From assembly GCF_013282575.1 (NCBI RefSeq), contig NZ_JAAAYE010000043.1, positions 1 to 51,835 of the forward strand: DNA of 51,835 bases. The letters are read 5' to 3'. The position numbers and the translations under genes are program-made. How positions within the stretch are numbered: position 1 is the first letter of the stretch; each line of letters starts with the position of its first letter. This document shows positions 46,136-51,835 of the stretch, piece by piece. The stretch is from Paraburkholderia sp. NMBU_R16. GTDB taxonomy: Bacteria; Pseudomonadota; Gammaproteobacteria; Burkholderiales; Burkholderiaceae. The notes under the pieces were generated by a model. That model was not told where the DNA came from. It made no database searches and saw nothing but the letters and a program-made list of their open reading frames with translations.

Positions 46136-46996
46136 ATGCAGCCCATCGTTCAAGCGTTCTTCGACTCTGTTACCGGCACCGTAACGTACGTGGTCTCCGG
46201 GCCCGGGGAGCGGTACTGCGCCGTCATCGATCCAGTCCTCGATTACGACCCGAAGGCGGGACGTACCTCCACGACAAATGCCGACAAGATCATCGAGTTC
46301 GTTCGCCAGCGGGGCCTGCAAGTGCAGTGGATTCTGGAGACGCATGCCCACGCGGATCACCTCTCGGCCGCGCATTATTTGCGCATCCATCTCGGTGGCA
46401 AGATTGCGATCGGAGAACACATACGTACGGTGCAACGGAGCTTCAAGAAGCTCTTCAACCTGGGGGCCGAATTCCGGCTGGACGGCTCACAGTTCGACCG
46501 ATTATTCGGCGAAGACGAGGCGTTTTCGATTGGCAATTTGACAGCGAAGGCGCTGTACGTGCCCGGCCACACCCCCGCGGATACGGCTTACCAGATCGGT
46601 GACGCTGTGTTTGTGGGCGATACGCTTTTCATGCCGGATCTCGGTACCGCACGCTGCGATTTTCCCGGCGGCGATGCGCATACGCTCTACCGGTCGATAC
46701 GAAAGCTGCTAAGCCTGCCGGACAACACGCGACTCTTCATGTGCCACGACTATCCGCCCGAGGGTCGGGAAGCCGAATGGGAAACCACGGTGTCCGCGCA
46801 GCGGGCGCACAACATCCACGTGCACGACGGGGTGACGGAAGAACAGTTCGTAAGCGTGCGCGAAGCGCGTGATGCGACGCTCGCAATGCCTGTTCTTATT
46901 CTGCCGTCGGTGCAGGTCAACATACGGGCCGGCGAATTTCCGCCCGTCGAGGAAAACGGCGTCAGCTATCTGAAGATTCCGCTGAATGCGTTGTAG
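46136..46996 (+). CDS. Metallo-beta-lactamase-fold persulfide dioxygenase (Blh/ETHE1-like)
   Basis: A 286-residue single-domain enzyme. The metal motif ETHAHADHLSAAHYLR gives His70, His72, Asp74 and His75. The later ligands are in VPGHTPADTAY, FVGDTLFMPDLGTARCDFPGG and LFMCHDYPP. This pattern fits glutathione persulfide dioxygenases, which oxidise sulfane sulfur to sulfite during hydrogen sulfide detoxification. No fused rhodanese domain is present. GGAGG at 46126-46130 fixes the start at 46136 rather than the upstream ATG at 46112. It is divergent from the BigR-like repressor. Confidence 0.88.
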   Translation: MQPIVQAFFDSVTGTVTYVVSGPGERYCAVIDPVLDYDPKAGRTSTTNADKIIEFVRQRGLQVQWILETHAHADHLSAAHYLRIHLGGKIAIGEHIRTVQRSFKKLFNLGAEFRLDGSQFDRLFGEDEAFSIGNLTAKALYVPGHTPADTAYQIGDAVFVGDTLFMPDLGTARCDFPGGDAHTLYRSIRKLLSLPDNTRLFMCHDYPPEGREAEWETTVSAQRAHNIHVHDGVTEEQFVSVREARDATLAMPVLILPSVQVNIRAGEFPPVEENGVSYLKIPLNAL

Positions 46997-47015
46997 CACG
47001 CCCAGAGTCAACTAC

Positions 47016-47029
47016 TTGACGCAAGTCAA
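47016..47029. promoter_or_regulatory. FNR/ANR-type box, TTGAC-N4-GTCAA
   Basis: TTGACGCAAGTCAA is a symmetric FNR-like site 20 bases after the hydrolase stop and 153 bases before the next gene's start. It likely drives the small exported protein and the P-type ATPase. Confidence 0.6.
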
Positions 47030-47181
47030 GGATGGCGGGGTCGCCTCGCGCCATTCTGGAGACGGGTACGCTCTGTGCACGGCATTTGCCGGCAGTGGAT
47101 TGAACGTTCCTTGACCGGGCGCCGATGAACCGCGGTTTCGGTCGCCCGCCTCGCAGGAAAGTTCGCGCATCCGGGATCGCC

Positions 47182-47655
47182 ATGTACACGAAACTTCGCT
47201 TTCTGTTGCTTCCAGCTTTTCTCGTCTGCGTCTGCGCAAACGGCGCCGCGCTCGCGCAATCGTTACCGCAACCCACTTCGCAAAATGGCGTCTCCTACAT
47301 AACCGGCGGTGTAGGCGAAGACGAAGTGCAGGCATTTCGCGCCGCAGCGCCAAACTACAACCTTCGCATGACATTCGCGTCGAAAGCGGGGAATTATTTG
47401 TCCGACGTCGATGTAACGATAACGTCGCGCGCGGGACAAACTGTCCTGACCGTTCGGACAGACGGGCCGTTCCTCTATGTCCGCCTGCCCGCCGGGCGCT
47501 ACCGGATCGGGGCGCAAAGACTTCACGTCTCCGAAACCAAAACGATCCAGGTGCCCGCACACGGCGGGGCTGAATTGCGTTTCTATTGGGACGATCCAGA
47601 TGCCCATGGAGTCATTCAAATCTGCAAGAGCTGTCGGGGCCCCGCCCGTCGGTGA
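47182..47655 (+). CDS. Small exported protein with a carboxypeptidase-regulatory-like domain
   Basis: A 157-residue protein with a signal peptide (MYTKLRFLLLPAFLVCVCANGAALAQS). The mature beta-rich domain reads ASKAGNYLSDVDVTITSRAGQTVLTVRTDGPFLYVRLPAGRYRI, an Ig-like carboxypeptidase-regulatory pattern. It ends in an unusual CKSCRGPARR with a C-terminal CxxC. An upstream start at 47125 is possible but would bury the signal peptide. It lies 44 bases before the P-type ATPase gene on the same strand. Function unknown; a link to metal or redox in the periplasm is possible. Confidence 0.7.
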   Translation: MYTKLRFLLLPAFLVCVCANGAALAQSLPQPTSQNGVSYITGGVGEDEVQAFRAAAPNYNLRMTFASKAGNYLSDVDVTITSRAGQTVLTVRTDGPFLYVRLPAGRYRIGAQRLHVSETKTIQVPAHGGAELRFYWDDPDAHGVIQICKSCRGPARR

Positions 47656-47699
47656 GTAGCCGGTTCCATCACGCAGTCCTTGCATAAATCGGCACCACA

Positions 47700-50210
47700 A
47701 TGCCGGCAAATCGCATTGAGCCCGTCCCGGACGTAGTCTCCGATTACGTCGAACCGGCATCGCCGGCTGGGGACGTCGATAAAACGTGTGGGCTGACGAG
47801 CGCACGCGTGGAGCAACTGCGTGCCCGCTTCGGCCGCAACGTCGTGGATTCCGCGGTGCGGCGCACCTGGTGGCGAACATTGGAGGAAGTGCTCCGTGAA
47901 CCCATGTTCCTGCTGCTGCTCGCTGCGAGCGCAATCTATTTCGTGCTTGGAGACGTTTCCGAAGCGCTGACGCTCCTCGCTTTCGTGGCGGGGATCGTCT
48001 TTCTCACGGTCTTCCAAAGTCACCGCACCGCTCAGGTTCTCGACTCTCTTCGCGAACTGTCCGCGCCCCGCGCGCAGGTGCTTCGAGACGGACAGCGGCA
48101 ACTCGTTTCCGCCGCCGAACTGGTGCCCGGCGATGTGGTTTTCGTCGACGAAGGAGCACGCGTGCCGGCTGACGGCGCCTTGACGGAGGCTCACGAACTG
48201 AGCGTCGACGAGTCGCTTCTGACGGGCGAATCCGTTTCGGTGAGTAAGTCCGCTTTGCGAGCCGATGCACCTCCCGAGCAAGCCCCGGACAGTCAACTTT
48301 TCTTCGGATCGATGGTTGTACAAGGTCAGGGGCAAATGATCGTGACAGCGACGGGGCCGAATACCATGCTCGGTCGCATTGGCAAATCGTTGACCGGCAT
48401 TACGGAAGCCCGCTCGCCGTTGCAACTCGAAACGAGAACATTCGTCAATCGCTTCGCGTTGACTGCGATCGCACTGTGTTTGGTGCTGGTCGTGGCCTAT
48501 CGTTGGCGCTCCGGGGAGTGGCTTCCGGGCGTGCTGGCCGGCATCACGCTGGCCATGGGAATTCTTCCCGAAGAGATTCCCGTGATATTGACCGTATTCA
48601 TGGCATTAGGTGCGCGCCGCATCGCTAACGAAGGCGTGCTGACGCGCCGCATGAGCGCAATCGAAACCCTTGGCCAGACTTCGGTACTCTGCGTCGACAA
48701 GACTGGCACATTGACGCAAAATCGCATGTCCGTGCGCGTGCTGTTCGCCCAAGGAAAGCGGCAAATCATCGATCAGAACACTCAGCGCATAGACGAGGCC
48801 TATCACGAACTGATCGAATATCTCGTGCTCGCCAGCGAAATCGAGCCGGTCGATCCAATGGAGCGCGCATTTCACGAAACGGGTCGGGTTGGACTCGCCG
48901 GCACCGGACGTCTTCACAAGGACTGGTCGCTGGTTCATGAGTACGCGCTGACACCGGAGTTGCCGGCGATGTCCCACGCGTGGCATACGCTGGAACCCGG
49001 CCATCACGCAGTGGCCTGCAAGGGCGCGCCGGAGGCGGTCTGTGCTCTGTGTCACCTTGGTGAGCGCGAAACGCAAACCGTCCTCGACCATGCCGCGCAG
49101 ATGGCGTCCGGCGGGCTACGGGTGCTTGGGGTGGCCAAGGCACAGCACTCACATGCGGCCTGGCCCGAAAAACAGCATGACTTCGAGTTCTCTTTCGTAG
49201 GGCTTGTGGGTCTCTTGGACCCGGTGCGTCCGGAAGTCGCGGACGCCATCGCGCAATGCCAGGCAGCCGGTATCCGCGTCGTGATGATCACCGGCGATTA
49301 TCCGTCCACGGCGCGGGCTATTGCGACCGAAGTCGGCATCGACGGCGCACGGATCGTGACCGGCGGGGAAGTGGCAGCGATGGACGATGTACAGCTTCGC
49401 GATGCCATCGAGAATGTCGACACATTCGCACGGGTAAAGCCGGAGCAGAAGCTGCGGCTCGTCAACGCGTTCCGGGAAAGTGGGCAGGTGGTCGCAATGA
49501 CGGGCGACGGCGTGAACGATGCACCGGCGCTCAAGGCGGCGCACATCGGCATTGCAATGGGGTTGCGCGGCGCCGAAGTTGCACGCGAGGTCGCCTCGCT
49601 AGTCTTGCTACGTGACGACTTCGCGCCGATCGTATCGACGATACGGCTGGGCAGGCGTATCTACGCCAATCTTGTGCAAGCGATCAGCTACACGGTGGCC
49701 GTTCATATTCCGATGATCGCTGCCACGATGATTCCGGTTCTTGTAGGCTGGCCGCCCATGCTCGCGCCGGTCCACATCGTTTTTCTGCAACTGGTTATCG
49801 ATCCAGTCTGCTCGGTCGTGTTCGAGAACGAGCCCGAACGGGCGAACCTGATGCGTCTGCCACCGCGCCGCGCCGGTGAGCGGCTGCTTTCGAATCGCGC
49901 GCTGGCTCAGGGGGCGACGGCTGGCGCCGTGGCCGCCACGCTCGTGGTGGGCCTCTATGCTGGCCTGCTGACTCATGGCTACCCGCTGCCGTTCGCTCGC
50001 ACACTGGCATTTGCGTCACTCGTAGTGGGCAATGTTGCTTTGATCTTTGCAATCCGCGCGTTGCCGCAGTCTGGGAGCCGTGCGCATGCGTCCGAGCGGA
50101 ATCGCTATCTCTGGATTGTTCTGAGCATTACGGGGGTGGCGCTCGTGCTTTTGATGACCGTTCCCGCCCTGGCGCGACTCTTCGGACTGGTTGCGCTGTT
50201 CGGTCCTTGA
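47700..50210 (+). CDS. P-type cation-transporting ATPase (P2/P3-like)
   Basis: An 836-residue ATPase with about eight to ten membrane helices. The dephosphorylation motif is LLTGESVSVSK, the membrane ion motif is PEEIP (290-294), and the phosphorylated Asp333 sits in CVDKTGTLTQN. The nucleotide domain has AVACKGAPEAV and TGDYPSTARAIA, and the hinge is TGDGVNDAPALKAAHIGIAMG. PEEIP resembles calcium-pump helices (P2) but with a Pro-Glu-Glu-Ile-Pro pattern, and there are no N-terminal heavy-metal domains. The ion is therefore probably Ca2+, Mg2+ or Mn2+. It is likely co-transcribed with the small protein upstream under the FNR-type box. Confidence 0.92.
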   Translation: MPANRIEPVPDVVSDYVEPASPAGDVDKTCGLTSARVEQLRARFGRNVVDSAVRRTWWRTLEEVLREPMFLLLLAASAIYFVLGDVSEALTLLAFVAGIVFLTVFQSHRTAQVLDSLRELSAPRAQVLRDGQRQLVSAAELVPGDVVFVDEGARVPADGALTEAHELSVDESLLTGESVSVSKSALRADAPPEQAPDSQLFFGSMVVQGQGQMIVTATGPNTMLGRIGKSLTGITEARSPLQLETRTFVNRFALTAIALCLVLVVAYRWRSGEWLPGVLAGITLAMGILPEEIPVILTVFMALGARRIANEGVLTRRMSAIETLGQTSVLCVDKTGTLTQNRMSVRVLFAQGKRQIIDQNTQRIDEAYHELIEYLVLASEIEPVDPMERAFHETGRVGLAGTGRLHKDWSLVHEYALTPELPAMSHAWHTLEPGHHAVACKGAPEAVCALCHLGERETQTVLDHAAQMASGGLRVLGVAKAQHSHAAWPEKQHDFEFSFVGLVGLLDPVRPEVADAIAQCQAAGIRVVMITGDYPSTARAIATEVGIDGARIVTGGEVAAMDDVQLRDAIENVDTFARVKPEQKLRLVNAFRESGQVVAMTGDGVNDAPALKAAHIGIAMGLRGAEVAREVASLVLLRDDFAPIVSTIRLGRRIYANLVQAISYTVAVHIPMIAATMIPVLVGWPPMLAPVHIVFLQLVIDPVCSVVFENEPERANLMRLPPRRAGERLLSNRALAQGATAGAVAATLVVGLYAGLLTHGYPLPFARTLAFASLVVGNVALIFAIRALPQSGSRAHASERNRYLWIVLSITGVALVLLMTVPALARLFGLVALFGP

Positions 50211-50265
50211 AGCAGGCGTACGGCAGGCACAAAATCGATTTCCGGAAAGTCGTCCTGCGGCCGGG

Positions 50266-50279
50266 TTGACCGAGATCAA
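50266..50279. promoter_or_regulatory. FNR/ANR-type box, TTGAC-N4-ATCAA
   Basis: TTGACCGAGATCAA differs from the FNR consensus at one position. It lies 98 bases before the nitroreductase start, a suitable activator distance. Confidence 0.7.
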
Positions 50280-50377
50280 TTCCGGTTCTTCACCGTTCGC
50301 TATTTTTAAAGTGCGGTAGAGCCGATACGGAAATTGCGAGTAGCCGGATTGCAACATGCTCACGACGGGAGCGCGAA

Positions 50378-51049
50378 ATGACGCAGACGCAACAGGTATC
50401 CTATGCGCCTCTTTCCGGACTAGTTCCGAAACCGGCGGATGGCGGCGCCCCCGATGCCATCGATTTGCCTCGCCCGGATTTAGCGGCGACCTTGCCACTG
50501 ATGACGGCGCTTTCGCTTCGCGCGAGCACGCGTGAGTTCGCCGCAGCGCCAGTAGCGCTCGAGACGCTGGGGCCATTGCTGTGGGCGGCCGACGGCGTCA
50601 ACCGCTCGATCACGGGTGGACGTACCGCTCCCTCGCCGCACGGGCTGCACGAGATCGATATCTACGTCGCACTCCCGAACGGGGTGTACCGCTACGATCC
50701 TCCTACGCATCGACTGATACTCAAGCACGCTATCGATGCGCGCAACATGACCGGATATCAGGACTTCGTCGGCACCGCGCCGCTCGATCTCGTCTATGTC
50801 GTTCGTACCTCGAAACTGCTGACGATTCCCGCCTCGCAGCGCGACATCTTTCCCGCTGTGACGGCCGGCGCGATTTCGCAAAATGTGTCGCTGTTTTGCG
50901 CGTCCGCGGGCCTCGCTACCGTCGTGCGCGGCTGGATCGATCATCGACTGCTCGGCGAGGCGCTCAGTCTCAATGAAGACGAAGTACCCATACTTGCGCA
51001 GTCGATCGGTTTGCGCATCGACGACGTGGCACAACAGAGCCCCGCTTAG
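50378..51049 (+). CDS. SagB-type nitroreductase-family protein
   Basis: A 223-residue flavin oxidoreductase-like protein. The FMN region LSLRASTREFAAAPVALETLGPLLWAADGVNRS is typical, followed by RTAPSPHGLHEIDIYVALPNGVYRYDPPTHRL. The C-terminal half has AGAISQNVSLFCASAGLATVVRGWI. The SagB type includes thiazole/oxazole synthetase oxidases and stand-alone proteins of unknown role; no peptide-modifying neighbours are visible. The FNR-type box upstream and the neighbours point to low-oxygen expression. The small membrane protein gene lies 30 bases downstream. Confidence 0.85.
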   Translation: MTQTQQVSYAPLSGLVPKPADGGAPDAIDLPRPDLAATLPLMTALSLRASTREFAAAPVALETLGPLLWAADGVNRSITGGRTAPSPHGLHEIDIYVALPNGVYRYDPPTHRLILKHAIDARNMTGYQDFVGTAPLDLVYVVRTSKLLTIPASQRDIFPAVTAGAISQNVSLFCASAGLATVVRGWIDHRLLGEALSLNEDEVPILAQSIGLRIDDVAQQSPA

Positions 51050-51079
51050 CGCTTTCGCGACATCCCGTAGGAGGCTGAC

Positions 51080-51427
51080 ATGGAAAATACACACCATCTT
51101 CATTTCGAGTTGCAGCATGCGACGAAGCCGACCTACGTCGTGAGCTACGTGTTCCCGGCGCTATTGTTCATCTATGAGCTCTACCGTGTCGGGTCCTGGA
51201 TTGCCGCATTCGGCATGAGCTTCGCGAACTTCAAGCAGATGGGCTACGAGTATGGGCTGATGCTCGCGGTGTTCGCCGTGCAGGTGGTCGTCGAAGCGCT
51301 GTTTCTGATCGGTGCCTGGCTTTATCGGCACGCCGATCTCGAGCATCGCCTGACGAACCTGGCAATGGGACTTCTTTGCTCGTTCGCCGTGCTCGCCTTC
51401 GATTACTGGCTGCAGGCCGCGTTCTGA
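51080..51427 (+). CDS. Small membrane protein of unknown function
   Basis: A 115-residue protein with three membrane segments (TYVVSYVFPALLFIYELYRV, YGLMLAVFAVQVVVEALFLIGAWLY, LTNLAMGLLCSFAVLAFDYWLQAA). It starts with a His-rich METHHL-like stretch (MENTHHLHFELQHA). A strong ribosome-binding site (GGAGG) lies upstream. The family is unrecognised. It is probably co-transcribed with the SagB-type gene. Confidence 0.7.
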   Translation: MENTHHLHFELQHATKPTYVVSYVFPALLFIYELYRVGSWIAAFGMSFANFKQMGYEYGLMLAVFAVQVVVEALFLIGAWLYRHADLEHRLTNLAMGLLCSFAVLAFDYWLQAAF

Positions 51428-51713
51428 TGAAGGTGAACAGATAGAGGACGCAGAAGCCGTCAAAATATTGAAGCGCGCCGTCGCACGAGATGAAGCCCGC
51501 GCGGCTGCACGGCATCGTCAAGCGCAATGCTGCGTGGATGAGTAGCGACGATGATCATGACGGCGCACGTCAGGCCCAGCCGCCGTTGACACTCGCAGCC
51601 GGGAAGACGCCGTGCGTGTCAGCTTCGCCAGCACGCACGCCCGTCAATAGCCTGCCGATAGTCCTGCCAAGCGCGCGATTTCCTTTCGCAAGCGAGGGTG
51701 AACACATGCTGCC
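51428..51713. other. Stretch without a supported gene
   Basis: No convincing coding region or RNA gene is seen. Open frames on both strands lack ribosome-binding sites and family features. The right end passes into the repeats below, so it may belong to the flank of a mobile element. Confidence 0.5.
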
Positions 51714-51757
51714 GCGCGTCAAACAAGATGAGAGCAGCGCGTCAATCAGGATGAGAG
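51714..51757. repeat. Two 21-base direct repeats with 23-base period
   Basis: The units at 51714-51734 and 51737-51757 share 19 of 21 bases (core GTCAA-N-CA-N-GATGAGAG). The period is about two helical turns, as expected for tandem protein-binding sites, for example transposase sites near an IS21-type end or a repressor array. No promoter or gene start is visible beside them. Confidence 0.55.
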
Positions 51758-51762
51758 TACTG

Positions 51763-51811
51763 GCGTGGCGGCAGCGGTGAAGGGCGTAGCCCGGAACCGC
51801 TGCCGCCACGC
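51763..51811. repeat. 16-bp perfect inverted repeat with inner hairpin
   Basis: GCGTGGCGGCAGCGGT (51763-51778) and ACCGCTGCCGCCACGC (51796-51811) pair fully around a 17-base loop that contains GGGC-GTA-GCCC. It could be a terminator-like or cruciform element or part of an insertion-sequence end. No T-run follows. The window ends 24 bases later. Confidence 0.6.
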
Positions 51812-51835
51812 CGCGCCGAGCAGTCCCCCGTCATC

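Noticed and set aside
51490-51780. 96-codon open frame at the right end
   Set aside because: No ribosome-binding site, low-complexity composition, and it reads through the direct repeats; better explained as mobile-element flank.

Overview
The window looks like chromosomal DNA of a Burkholderiaceae bacterium (Burkholderia sensu lato, for example Paraburkholderia or Trinickia). The evidence is high-GC coding with strong G/C third positions, the gltX / patatin lipoprotein / NlpC / yejFEBA / fabI block, tRNA-Ala(GGC) beside gltX, and a reductive pyrimidine operon with a RutR-like regulator. The genus is an inference. Both ends look like mobile-element edges: a 5'-truncated permease at the left, and direct plus inverted repeats at the right. 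The window may therefore be a contig bounded by repeats.

Layout. (1) 0.1-7.3 kb: the remnant of a polar amino-acid ABC transporter, an FAD amine/amino-acid oxidase, a D-threonine-aldolase-type PLP enzyme, an aldehyde dehydrogenase, a RidA protein and a LysR regulator. Together they read as a D-amino-acid or beta-hydroxy-amino-acid catabolic module. A copy of the oxidase gene's 3' tail lies beyond the LysR gene, and two promoters share a 12-bp motif. (2) 7.3-10.4 kb: a second LysR, a ModA-like binding protein and an MHS-type symporter. (3) 10.8-21.3 kb: conserved core (tRNA-Ala, gltX, patatin lipoprotein, NlpC/P60 hydrolase, yejABEF peptide importer, fabI). (4) 21.3-30.1 kb: small exported proteins, a membrane protein, a cytochrome c plus molybdenum hydroxylase operon, a YcgJ-like pair and a CPA1 antiporter.

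(5) 30.1-33.4 kb holds the standout. A 1044-residue, mostly helical protein of unknown family has a Ser/Pro/Thr-rich N-terminus. It is preceded by a perfect plant-inducible-promoter/hrpII box (TTCGC-N15-TTCGC) with a TATGCT -10 element 31 bp downstream. This is the architecture of HrpB/HrpX-controlled type III effector genes, so the gene is called as a candidate orphan type III effector. No secretion apparatus lies in the window.

(6) 33.4-41.6 kb: a complete reductive pyrimidine catabolic operon (hydantoinase/dihydropyrimidinase, NCS1 transporter, PreA, PreT, carbamoyl-amidase) with a divergent RutR-like regulator and a palindromic operator. (7) 41.7-51.4 kb: a low-oxygen/sulfide island with CBS-BON protein, MFS transporter, AhpD-like protein, a BigR-type persulfide module (ArsR regulator, two YeeE/YedE halves, ETHE1-like hydrolase), P-type ATPase and SagB-type nitroreductase. 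Four FNR/ANR-type boxes (TTGAY-N4-RTCAA) lie in its intergenic spaces, recalling the low-oxygen-activated locus of Burkholderia cenocepacia.

All functional calls come from reading motifs and context; no database search was run.
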